Positions 31,553-38,906 of a stretch of DNA of 40,826 nucleotides are shown here, one piece after another. A model generated the notes under the pieces. The model saw only the letters and a list, made by a program, of their open reading frames with translations. It ran no database searches and was not told the DNA's origin. The DNA comes from Opitutaceae bacterium (GTDB lineage: Bacteria; Verrucomicrobiota; Verrucomicrobiia; Opitutales; Opitutaceae), in assembly GCA_030693515.1 (NCBI GenBank), contig JAUYAK010000016.1, positions 1 through 40,826 on the forward strand, in the 5' to 3' direction. Position 1 is the first letter of the stretch; the number at the start of each line of letters is the position of its first letter. A program made the position numbers and the translations under genes.

Positions 31553-32886
31553 CGCCCGCCGCTGAAGCCGAAAAGGAGATCCCGATCCCGCCGATCGCGG
31601 CGCCCATGGGCCGGCTCCCCGGCCCCGCCGAATTGCCCGCGCGCACCGCCCTGCCCGACGTGCTCGTGATGGACAACGGCACGCGCGTCACGACCGCCGC
31701 GCAGTGGCCGGCGCGTCGCACCGAGATCCTCCGCACGCTCGAATACTACGCCGTCGGCCAGGCCCCGCCCGCACCGGGCAACGTGAAGGGCCGCGTCGTG
31801 CGGACCCAGCTGCTCGCCGGCGGCAAGTTCACCTACCGGCTCGTGCATCTCACCTTCGGTCCCGATGAAAAGCTCGCGCTCGACATCGGCATCTACACCC
31901 CGGCGGGCAATGGCCCGTTTCCCGCCGTCATCGCGCCCGCCGGCACACCGCCCGGGGCCACGCCGCTCCCGCGCTTGCCCAACGGCCCCACGCAGGGCCG
32001 CGGCGTAAACGTCCTGCTCGTCGTCGGAGGCGGCGCGCAGACACCCGTCGCTGAGGTTCCCGGCGCCGGCCGCGGCGGCCCGCCTGATCCCGAGCGCATC
32101 GCCGCGACCCATGCCGCCCTCGCGCACGGCTACGCCTACGTCACGTTCAACCACAACGACTGCGGCGAAGACACCACGTTGCGCGAGGCCGATGGGAGCT
32201 GGTCGTTTCGCACCACGCGCTTCTTCCCTGCCTACCCCGGCTACGACTGGGCGCTGCTCCGGAGCTGGGCCTGGGGCGTCTCGCGCATCGTCGATTACCT
32301 CGTCACCGATCCAATGATCGACGGGAAAAAACTTATCGTCACCGGCGCGTCGCGCACGGGCAAATCCGCGATGGTCGCGGCCGCGTTCGACGAGCGTATC
32401 GCCATGGCCGCGCCGGTCGTCACCGGTGGCGGCGGCATCGGCGCCCACCGCTTCGCCGGCCCGCGCCGCAGCGAGACCCTCGATCTCATGGTGACGAAAT
32501 ACCCCAACTGGTTTTCGCCCCACCTCCACGCTTTCCGCGGCCACAACGAAAAGCTGCCCTTCGACCAGCATTGGTTCCTCGCCACGTGCGCGCCGCGCGC
32601 CTTCCTCGCGCTCGAGGGCGATGCCGATGCCATCTCCTACCCCGAGGCCGTGCGTCAATCGGTGCTCGGCGCCAAGCCCGCCTACGCGCTCTTCGGCGCC
32701 GAGGCCAAACTCGGCGTCAACTACGCGCCCCACGGCCACACCTTCAATGCCGACGACTGGAGCGCCCTGCTCGCCTTTGCCGACCAGCATCTGCTCGGCA
32801 AAAAATCCGCCCGCGCCTTCGATCGTTTCCCCACCGAAGCCGAGCTCGACGCCGCGCTCGCGCGCCCGGCACCAACCAAGAAGTAG
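31042..32886 (+). CDS. Chimeric lipoprotein: transthyretin-like N-terminus fused to CE15 glucuronoyl-esterase-like domain
   Basis: Predicted 614-residue lipoprotein. The lipobox LAGC (Cys19) lies in MKKLRFAFLTLFAVALAGCV. Residues about 32-135 form a carboxypeptidase-regulatory/transthyretin-like beta domain (TVLASDTGLPVQGAQIWI, TDERGVCQVKLPG, RLVVIADGF). From residue about 195 a CE15-like hydrolase follows (DVLVMDNGTRVTTAAQWPARR, PFPAVIAPAGTPPG, nucleophile GASRTGK with Ser437, catalytic-type His in APHGHTF near residue 565). CE15 enzymes cut glucuronate esters between lignin and xylan. The E of the usual QESGxGG segment is absent (VVTGGGGIGAHR), so the acid may come from another position, as in some bacterial CE15s. 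The first ~500 bp are markedly poorer in GC (101 of 180 at 31081-31260) than the enzyme part (45 of 60 at 31981-32040). The fusion therefore looks recent. Confidence 0.82.
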   Translation: MKKLRFAFLTLFAVALAGCVLGSLQSFSELKINCTVLASDTGLPVQGAQIWIICDPANPGTKPISHGPFLTDERGVCQVKLPGQTVWISGGDAFVGGYLRRLVVIADGFSDAGINEGFKKGSLGEIREHTFQMSRKGSFPLSESASGSPPRGGSSFSIRVPFTMLPGQNASPAAEAEKEIPIPPIAAPMGRLPGPAELPARTALPDVLVMDNGTRVTTAAQWPARRTEILRTLEYYAVGQAPPAPGNVKGRVVRTQLLAGGKFTYRLVHLTFGPDEKLALDIGIYTPAGNGPFPAVIAPAGTPPGATPLPRLPNGPTQGRGVNVLLVVGGGAQTPVAEVPGAGRGGPPDPERIAATHAALAHGYAYVTFNHNDCGEDTTLREADGSWSFRTTRFFPAYPGYDWALLRSWAWGVSRIVDYLVTDPMIDGKKLIVTGASRTGKSAMVAAAFDERIAMAAPVVTGGGGIGAHRFAGPRRSETLDLMVTKYPNWFSPHLHAFRGHNEKLPFDQHWFLATCAPRAFLALEGDADAISYPEAVRQSVLGAKPAYALFGAEAKLGVNYAPHGHTFNADDWSALLAFADQHLLGKKSARAFDRFPTEAELDAALARPAPTKK

Positions 32887-32919
32887 CAACATCCTCATCG
32901 CTGGCGCTGCGATCGCTTG

Positions 32920-32995
32920 GTAGCCCTGCTCGTGAGAGCAGGGACCGGTGGGAGTTCGACGCCACGACCGTCCCGCCTCTCACGAGGCGGGCTAC
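32920..32995. repeat. Inverted pair of GTAG-headed REP-like hairpins with compensatory changes
   Basis: GTAG (32920-32923) heads a perfect 8-bp stem CCCTGCTC/GAGCAGGG with loop GTGA; an inverted partner (CCCGCCTC/GAGGCGGG, loop TCAC) ends in CTAC (32992-32995). The two arms are inverted copies except for two changes on each side of the stem, and both pairs are compensated. Located between the CE15-like and PmoA-family genes, which are convergent. Confidence 0.75.
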
Positions 32996-33030
32996 CGCAA
33001 ACAGACGCGGCGCTGTGACGGGAGAAGATT

Positions 33031-34020
33031 CTACTTCTCCGCCGCAAACTCCGCGTAGCGCTCGGCGACCTTGCCGGCCTTTTCGTCACCCATGTGGAAA
33101 TAGAAACGATACTTCAGCGTCAACGTGCCGCCCGCGGGGATCGTGTAGTCGCCCTTGCCCGGCGGGTGCTTGGCCGCGACCTCGAAATCTTTTTGCCCAA
33201 AGGGATTCGCCGTGAAGAGCCCGTAGTCGCGCGCCATCCACCAGGTCGGGTGCCGCGCATTCTGCGGGTGATCGAAAATCGCGATGCCGTAGGTCTTGCC
33301 GTTGCGCTCCGCAAAGGTGTCGCACCACGCGGCGCGTGTGCCCCAGGCCGCGGCGTCGCGCTTGCCCTCGGAGGTGACGTAGTGGCCGGCGCCGGGCACG
33401 TCCTTCTTCTGGTATTTGTGGGGCAGCGTCATCCACTGCGCCACGCGGATGGACATCGTGCCGTCCTTGTTGTCGCCCATCACCAGCGGCTCGCCGGGCT
33501 GCGCTTTGATCGTGATCGCGTAGTCGATGAAGCGCGTGTCGCCACGCCCGTGGAAACGCATCGTCGTCTCGTCGCTGGCGATCTGCTTGCCGTCCGGAGC
33601 GACCCAGCGGTTGCGCACGCGGATGACGCCGACTGCGCCGCTCTGCACCTCGGCAAAGCCATCATGCACTGTGCTGCCCTTCGGATATTTGGTGCCCGAC
33701 GTGCCCTCGTTCCAGAAGTCGATTTTGTTCACGTCGGCGTGGGCGAACATCAGCGCGCGATGGTGCGGGTGGTCGATCTCCTCGCCCTCGGTCTGCTTCA
33801 TCGGGAAGTCGCGCACGAGCGAGGTGCCGTCGGCCGCGAGGACCGGATAGAGGTAGGGCCGCGTGGCGCCCTTGAAAAAATACTCGGTGAAAAGCTGCCC
33901 GCCGATCTCGACGCGCACGCGGTCGTCGAGCTGGGTGAGCTTCACGGCATTGGTCGAATCGGGGGCGACGGAGCAACCAGAGAGGAGGAGCGCGAACAAG
34001 GCGCAGGGGAGGGTTTTCAT
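33031..34020 (-). CDS. PmoA-family/DUF6807 lipoprotein
   Basis: Predicted 329-residue lipoprotein. The ATG at 34020 opens MKTLPCALFALLLSGC with a lipobox (LLSGC), and the in-frame ATG further up adds only a short hydrophilic leader. The body matches the PmoA-family/DUF6807 beta-sandwich found in Verrucomicrobia and Planctomycetes: LFTEYFFKGATRPYLYPVLA, DHPHHRALMFAHADVNKIDFWNEG, KTYGIAIFDHPQNARHPTWWMARDYGLFTANPFG. A conserved His cluster (DHPHHR) may bind a metal. Despite the name, this is not a methane monooxygenase subunit; the function is unknown, with links to carbohydrate use by gene context. The cupin gene lies upstream across a REP-like palindrome. Confidence 0.85.
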   Translation of the reverse strand: MKTLPCALFALLLSGCSVAPDSTNAVKLTQLDDRVRVEIGGQLFTEYFFKGATRPYLYPVLAADGTSLVRDFPMKQTEGEEIDHPHHRALMFAHADVNKIDFWNEGTSGTKYPKGSTVHDGFAEVQSGAVGVIRVRNRWVAPDGKQIASDETTMRFHGRGDTRFIDYAITIKAQPGEPLVMGDNKDGTMSIRVAQWMTLPHKYQKKDVPGAGHYVTSEGKRDAAAWGTRAAWCDTFAERNGKTYGIAIFDHPQNARHPTWWMARDYGLFTANPFGQKDFEVAAKHPPGKGDYTIPAGGTLTLKYRFYFHMGDEKAGKVAERYAEFAAEK

Positions 34021-34071
34021 TTTGGGAGGGAGGCAGGAAATAGGGACGGATATTTTCAAATGCCGTTATAG

Positions 34072-34126
34072 GTAGGCCAGCGCGCTTGCGCGCGCCCCAT
34101 CCGCGCTCGCAAGCGAGCTGACCTAC
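34072..34126. repeat. Inverted pair of GTAG-headed REP-like hairpins
   Basis: Arms 34072-34096 and 34102-34126 pair at 22 of 25 positions. Each starts GTAGG-Y-CAG and holds a 5-bp hairpin with a CTTG-type loop (GCGCG/CGCGC and, in the inverted copy, GCTCG/CGAGC). The G-C pair of one arm is T-A in the other, a compensated change. Located between the cupin and PmoA-family genes. Confidence 0.75.
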
Positions 34127-34137
34127 GCCAGACCATT

Positions 34138-34578
34138 TCAGCCCTTCGGCGTGAGCGGCGTGTAGTAATAGAGGACGACGTAGGTGCAGGGCGTGTCGCC
34201 CGCGTTGCGCAGGCGCGTGACAGCGTTGGCGGCGAAAAAGAATATCGAGCCCGGCCCGACGGTCTGCGTCTTTCCGTCGATGTGCGCCTCGACGAGGCCC
34301 TCCTTCACGATGAGCACTTCCTCTTGAAGGTGCTTGCGCGGCTCGCCGGAGTTCTGACCGGGGTTGAGCGTCGTGATGTGGCAGTGAATTTTGTCGAGCG
34401 TCGTGGTCGGACCGTCGAACACGTCGCGCCGCGCGCCGCTGGGCGTGGTCTTGGCTTCGAGCTTCTGCCAGTCATAGACGGCGGAAAGCAGTTTGGCGGC
34501 AGGCGCCGCGGCTTGGGCGGAATCGGCGGCGGGCATCACGACAGTGGAGAGCAGCAGAAGGACAACAAGGGGCTTCAT
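34138..34578 (-). CDS. Exported cupin-domain protein
   Basis: Predicted 146-residue protein with a signal peptide (MKPLVVLLLLSTVVMPAADS). A single cupin barrel follows: HCHITTLNPGQNSGEPRKHLQEEVLIVKEGLVEAHIDGK holds the first metal motif in a modified form (H-x-H and E...E), and GPGSIFFFAANAVTRLRNAGDTPCTYVVLYY the second. Cupins of this kind bind metal or a small sugar-like ligand; activity is unknown. It is followed downstream by the PmoA-family gene, 117 bp away across a REP-like palindrome, so a common transcript is possible but would have to pass the hairpins. Confidence 0.82.
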   Translation of the reverse strand: MKPLVVLLLLSTVVMPAADSAQAAAPAAKLLSAVYDWQKLEAKTTPSGARRDVFDGPTTTLDKIHCHITTLNPGQNSGEPRKHLQEEVLIVKEGLVEAHIDGKTQTVGPGSIFFFAANAVTRLRNAGDTPCTYVVLYYYTPLTPKG

Positions 34579-34760
34579 GGGAGAGCTGTGCCAGCGACTC
34601 GAGCTTCAGGCCACCCCCGAAGACGCCGGACGGTCGGGCGGCGAAACCCGCGGCGGACTAACGGAAAGCACCCCGGACTCGGCTTCGGCCCAGCGGCACG
34701 GCCGCACTCCACGTCAGGCGCGTGCCATCGTGGCTTCGCGCGCCGGGCGCGCGGCAAGCG

Positions 34761-36302
34761 CTACAGCAGATCCGCCGCGAGTTCGGCGAGCCGGGAGCGT
34801 TCGCCCTTCATGAGCTTCACGTGGGCGGCGATGGACTGGCCCTTCATGCGGTTGTGGCAATAGACGAGTCCGTTGCTCCGCGAATCCACATACGGGTTGT
34901 CGATCTGCGCCGGATCGCCGATGAGCACGATCTTCGAGCCCTCGCTGATGCGGGTGATCACGGTCTTCACCTCGTGCGGCGTGAGCTGCTGCGCTTCGTC
35001 GAGGATGAAGAAGCGCCGCGCAATCGAGCGCCCGCGGATGAAGGCCAGCGCCTCGATCTCCACGAGGCCGCTCTTGAGCAGCCGCTCGTAGGGTTTCACA
35101 AGGGGACCGAGGCCGTGGCCGCCGTGGTGGCCGCCCGGCGCCGGCGGCGACGCGGTCATCGTGGTGAAGAACTGCTCGTCACGTTTCTTGAACTTCTTCT
35201 TGGAAACTTTTTTCGCGGCGAACTGTGGTTCCTTCGGCGGCTTCGAGGGGATGAGCACCTCAAGCGCGTCGTGGTAGGGCTGGAGCCACGGCTTCATCTT
35301 CTCCTCGAGCGAGCCGGGGAGAAACCCGATGTCCTTGCCGAGCGCGATCACGGGGCGCGAGATGGAGACTCCGTCGTAGTGCGAGTGGTCGTCGTGGGTC
35401 TGGTGCAGCGCGCACGCGGTGGAGAGGAGCGTCTTGCCGGTGCCGGCCTTGCCGTAGCACGTGATCATCGAGAGGCTGTCGTCGAGCAGCGCATCCATGA
35501 AGAACTGCTGCTCCAGGTTGCGCGCCCGAATCGGGATGCCGCCGGGCGCCTTGACGAAATCCGGCAGCTTCAGGCGGCGCACACAGCCGTCGCCGTAAAA
35601 GCGCGCGGGCATCGTCTTCCCCTCGTCCGACCGCAGCAGGACATACTCGTTGAGATAGAGCAGCGCGGCCGCCTCGTCCCCGACGTCAAACCGGCCTTCC
35701 GAGCAGAACCGCTGCAGCTCATAGACACTGAGCGGAATCTCCCGGTAGCTCGCCTCGTCGTCGTGCTCGGGCACCTTGTCGTTGAGGTAGTCCTGCGACT
35801 CAAGGCCCACGGCGCGGGCCTTGAGCTGCACGTTGACATCCTTGGTGACGAGGATCGTCGGCGGCGGGTATTGCTCCTGAACGTAGAGGGCCGCGGCGAT
35901 GATGCGATTATCCTTCTTGGACAGGTCCGGGAGGATCGCGCGGAGGCGCTCCATCGCCGGCGAGCGGCGCGCGGGATCCACGAGGTAGGGGTTGATGATG
36001 ATCGAGAGGGTGCCGCCGGTCTCGAGCTTCACGCCCTCGTGCATCGCGCGGCTGTCGGGCAGCAGGTCCTGGAGGATGCGGTGGACGCGGCGGGCATTGC
36101 GGCCGCGCTCGGTGGACTGCTCGCCCTTGATCGCATCAAGCTCCTCAAGGACCTCGACGGGGATGGCGAGGTTGTTGTCCTCGAACTTGAAAATCGACTG
36201 CGGGTCGTGAAGGAGGACGTTCGTATCGAGCACGAACGTCTTCGTCTTGACCGCACCCTTGAGCCGCGAATTGGGGGCTGTCGCCCCGCGCAGTTTTTCC
36301 AT
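34761..36302 (-). CDS. PIN-PhoH fusion ATPase (PhoH2-type)
   Basis: Predicted 513-residue cytoplasmic protein. An N-terminal PIN ribonuclease domain (residues about 20-165) has VLDTNVLLHDP (Asp26), EVLEELDAIKG and KKDNRIIAAAL plus LVTKDVN acidic positions. A PhoH ATPase domain follows with Walker A GKAGTGKT (284-291), SRPVIALGKDIGFLPGSLEEKMKPWLQP, Walker B FFILDEAQQLTP (from 431) and RISEGSKIVLIGDPAQIDNPYVD. PhoH2 proteins of mycobacteria couple RNA unwinding to cleavage. A segment at about 353-400, rich in Lys then Gly/His (KKVSKKKFKKRD, GGHHGGHGLG), interrupts the ATPase domain and is not typical. No partner antitoxin gene is adjacent. It diverges from the serine acetyltransferase. Confidence 0.93.
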   Translation of the reverse strand: MEKLRGATAPNSRLKGAVKTKTFVLDTNVLLHDPQSIFKFEDNNLAIPVEVLEELDAIKGEQSTERGRNARRVHRILQDLLPDSRAMHEGVKLETGGTLSIIINPYLVDPARRSPAMERLRAILPDLSKKDNRIIAAALYVQEQYPPPTILVTKDVNVQLKARAVGLESQDYLNDKVPEHDDEASYREIPLSVYELQRFCSEGRFDVGDEAAALLYLNEYVLLRSDEGKTMPARFYGDGCVRRLKLPDFVKAPGGIPIRARNLEQQFFMDALLDDSLSMITCYGKAGTGKTLLSTACALHQTHDDHSHYDGVSISRPVIALGKDIGFLPGSLEEKMKPWLQPYHDALEVLIPSKPPKEPQFAAKKVSKKKFKKRDEQFFTTMTASPPAPGGHHGGHGLGPLVKPYERLLKSGLVEIEALAFIRGRSIARRFFILDEAQQLTPHEVKTVITRISEGSKIVLIGDPAQIDNPYVDSRSNGLVYCHNRMKGQSIAAHVKLMKGERSRLAELAADLL

Positions 36303-36513
36303 CGGTGGTGGATTTTAGCTGGCTGTGAATTGGCGCGACGTTCCGCGTTTGTCGATGACAGAACATCGCCCCCACCCCAAGTAATCGGAACGTCACCCGG
36401 CCGGATTGAGGAGAATCAGACGGCGTGATGCCGCCGGGCCGCCCGGGCCGATGCCGCGATTCGGGCTCGCGTGGGCGGGCGCGTTGCGATTCATCGCTCG
36501 CCGGTCCGGCACC

Positions 36514-37461
36514 ATGCACCTCGAAGCCATCAAGCAGGCCCTCCTCGCCTCCTATCGCAGCCACGGCGGCATCAACCATTTGGACGGTGTTCACCTGCCC
36601 TCGCAGGAATCCGTCAACCAGCTCGCCGCCGACTGCATGCACCTGCTGTTCCCGGGCTATTTTGAGGAAACCACGCTCTGCGAGGGCGACCTGCCCGCCT
36701 TCGTCGATCGGCTGCTCGCGCGCATCGACCAGCGGCTCGCCGCCGAAATCGAGAAATGCCTGCGCTTCGCTCAGGTGGCGGACTCCGCGCGGAAAGCGCG
36801 CGAGATCACCACCGCCTTTCTCTCCCAGCTCCCCGAGCTGCGGAAAATCGTAAAGACCGATGTCGATGCCGCCTACGCCGGCGATCCTGCCGCGCGCAGT
36901 GTCGAGGAGATCATCCTGGCCTACCCGTGCGTCCTCGTGATCTCGCTGCAACGCCTCGCGCACGTGCTCTACCACCTGCGCGTGCCGCTGCTGCCGCGCA
37001 TGCTGACGGAGTTTGGCCACGAGCGCACGGGCTGCGACATCCACCCGGGCGCGCGGCTCGGCACGCACTTCTTCATCGACCACGGCACCGGCGTCGTCAT
37101 CGGCGAGACGGCGACCGTCGGCGCGCACGTGAAGCTCTACCAGGGCGTCACGCTCGGCGCGAAATCCTTCGAGACCGATCCCGACGGCAACCCCGTCAAG
37201 GGCGTGAAGCGCCACCCCGACATCGGCGACCACGTGACCATCTACGCGCACGCGACGATCCTCGGCGGCGACACGACCGTGGGCGCGCAATCGATCATCG
37301 GGTCGAACGTGTGGCTGATGAAATCGATCCCGCCCGAGTCGGTGGCCTACTTCAAAGGCGACAGCGTGGTCGTGCGCTCGCGCCGCAAAAACGACGCCCT
37401 CACCGGCCAAGGCAAAGCCAACGGCGACGGGAGCAATGCACCAGGAGAGTGGGAGATTTGA
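36514..37461 (+). CDS. cysE: Serine O-acetyltransferase (CysE/EpsC-like)
   Basis: Predicted 315-residue cytoplasmic enzyme that acetylates L-serine, the first step of cysteine synthesis. The N-terminal helical domain (residues about 1-150, including SVEEIILAYPCVLVISLQRLAH) leads to a left-handed beta helix of hexapeptide repeats: CDIHPGARLGTHFFIDHGTGVVIGETATVG, VKLYQGVTLG, KRHPDIGDHVTIYAHATILGGDTTVG. The catalytic His/Asp set in HPGA...DHGTGVVIGE and the substrate loop with KRHP are present. The ATG at 36514 is chosen because it opens the recognised helical domain; upstream in-frame starts at 36406 and 36451 add Arg/Gly-rich sequence. It resembles the longer EpsC/SrpH form. A REP-like hairpin starts right after the stop. 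Confidence 0.9.
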   Translation: MHLEAIKQALLASYRSHGGINHLDGVHLPSQESVNQLAADCMHLLFPGYFEETTLCEGDLPAFVDRLLARIDQRLAAEIEKCLRFAQVADSARKAREITTAFLSQLPELRKIVKTDVDAAYAGDPAARSVEEIILAYPCVLVISLQRLAHVLYHLRVPLLPRMLTEFGHERTGCDIHPGARLGTHFFIDHGTGVVIGETATVGAHVKLYQGVTLGAKSFETDPDGNPVKGVKRHPDIGDHVTIYAHATILGGDTTVGAQSIIGSNVWLMKSIPPESVAYFKGDSVVVRSRRKNDALTGQGKANGDGSNAPGEWEI

Positions 37462-37509
37462 GTAGGGCGGGAGCCTTCTCCGAGCCCCACTATTTCTGAT
37501 GCCCGCTAC
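37462..37509. terminator. GTAG-headed hairpin between convergent genes, candidate bidirectional terminator
   Basis: GTAG at 37462 starts one base after the cysE stop. A stem GGGC/GCCC (37465-37468 with 37484-37487) and inner GGAG/CTCC (loop CCTT) follow. CTAC at 37506-37509 closes the element and supplies the TAG stop of the DUF1501 gene. So the repeat spans the whole 44-bp gap between two convergent genes. Confidence 0.5.
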
Positions 37510-38897
37510 GCCAGGATGTCGCGCACCACGTGGCCGAACACATCCGTGAGCCGGTAGTCGCGGCCGCCGTGGCGAAAGGTCAGGCGCTCGTGGTCGAGGC
37601 CGAGCAGGTGCAGGATCGTCGCGTGGAAATCGTGCACGTGCACTTTCTTCTCCACCACCGTTGACGCGATTTCGTCAGTCGCGCCGTAGGCGAGGCCCGG
37701 CTTCACGCCCGCGCCGGCGAGCCATGACGAGAAGCACGCGCTGTGGTGGCCCCGGCCTTTGACGCCATCGACGCCGGGCGTGCGCCCAAACTCCGTCGTC
37801 CACACCACGAGCGTGTCGGCCAGCAGCCCGCGCTGCTTCAAATCGCGCAGCAGGCCGGCGATGGGCTGGTCGATGTTCTTCGCGTGGATGGCGTGCTCCG
37901 CCATGTCGCCGTGCTGATCCCAGTTCTTGCTGCTGCTGCCGTCCACGAGCTCGATGAAGCGCACGCCGCGCTCGGCCAGCCGCCGCGCCACGAGGCATTG
38001 CCAGCCGAAGCCCTGCGTCTGGCCGCGCTTGAGGCCGTAGAGCGCGAGCGTGGCGTCGTTTTCCTTTTCGAGATCAAAAACCTCGCGCGCCTCGGTCTGG
38101 AGGTGGAAGGCCGTCTCAAAGGTCCGGATGCGCGCCGCCAGATCGGTGTCGCCCGCGCGGGCGGCGAGGTGGCGGTTGTTGAGCACATCGGCGAGTCCGA
38201 GCTCGAGCTCCTGCAGGCCGCCTTGCTTCGTGCGGCGGTCGAGGTTGGCGATGGGTTCCTGGCCGCCGATGACGCGCACTCCCTGGTGGTAGGCCGGCAG
38301 GAAATCGTTGTTGAAGATCTGCGTGCCCGCGTAGGGCATCTGCGGCGCGAGCGCGACAAACGAGGGCAGGTTGCGGTTCTCCGTGCCTAGGCCGTAGCTC
38401 ACCCAGGAGCCGAGGCTCGGCCGCGAAAAGAAAAACGAGCCGGTGTGCATGCCGAGCGTCGCGTTATAGTGCTCGTTGTCGTCGCCCTTCATCGAGCGGA
38501 TGAGGCAGATGTCGTCCATGCACTCGCGCAGGTGCGGGAAGAGATCACTCACCATCGTGCCGCACTGGCCGCCGGGGCGGAATTCCCAGCCGGGCTTGAG
38601 CAGCATGCGCTGCTGGTTGGAGAGGCCGCCGCCCACGCCCGTCATCTTGCCGTCGGCGGCGAAGAGCGCCGGCTTCGGATCAAACGTGTCCATCTGCGAC
38701 ACGCCGCCGTTCGAGAAGATGAAGATCACACGCTTCGCCTTCGGCGGGAAATGCGTGGGCTTGGGCGCGAGCGGATCCGCCGCCGAGGCGCCCGCCGAGT
38801 CCGCGAGCAAGCTCGAGAGGATGCCCGGCATGAGCAGCGAACCGCCCACGAGCGAGCGGAGGACTTCGCGGCGGGTGGAGAGAACAGGGGCCTTCAT
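37506..38897 (-). CDS. Exported DUF1501 protein
   Basis: Predicted 463-residue protein of the DUF1501 family (alkaline-phosphatase-like fold, sulfatase relatives). The N-terminus STRREVLRSLVGGSLLMPG looks like a twin-arginine signal. Family hallmarks are FIFSNGGVSQMDTFDPKPAL, CLIRSMKGDDNEHYNATLGMHTG, LGSWVSYGLGTENRNLPSFVAL, VRFIELVDGSSSKNWDQHGD and VVWTTEFGRTPG, with the C-terminal DFHATILHLLGLDHERLTFRHGGRDYRLTDV. DUF1501 proteins are nearly always encoded beside a PSD1/DUF1549-DUF1553 cytochrome-like protein, as here, where the upstream gene ends 9 bp before this ATG. The function is unproven; glycan or sulfate-ester degradation is often suggested. Confidence 0.92.
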   Translation of the reverse strand: MKAPVLSTRREVLRSLVGGSLLMPGILSSLLADSAGASAADPLAPKPTHFPPKAKRVIFIFSNGGVSQMDTFDPKPALFAADGKMTGVGGGLSNQQRMLLKPGWEFRPGGQCGTMVSDLFPHLRECMDDICLIRSMKGDDNEHYNATLGMHTGSFFFSRPSLGSWVSYGLGTENRNLPSFVALAPQMPYAGTQIFNNDFLPAYHQGVRVIGGQEPIANLDRRTKQGGLQELELGLADVLNNRHLAARAGDTDLAARIRTFETAFHLQTEAREVFDLEKENDATLALYGLKRGQTQGFGWQCLVARRLAERGVRFIELVDGSSSKNWDQHGDMAEHAIHAKNIDQPIAGLLRDLKQRGLLADTLVVWTTEFGRTPGVDGVKGRGHHSACFSSWLAGAGVKPGLAYGATDEIASTVVEKKVHVHDFHATILHLLGLDHERLTFRHGGRDYRLTDVFGHVVRDILA

Positions 38898-38906
38898 GTG
38901 CGGGGT

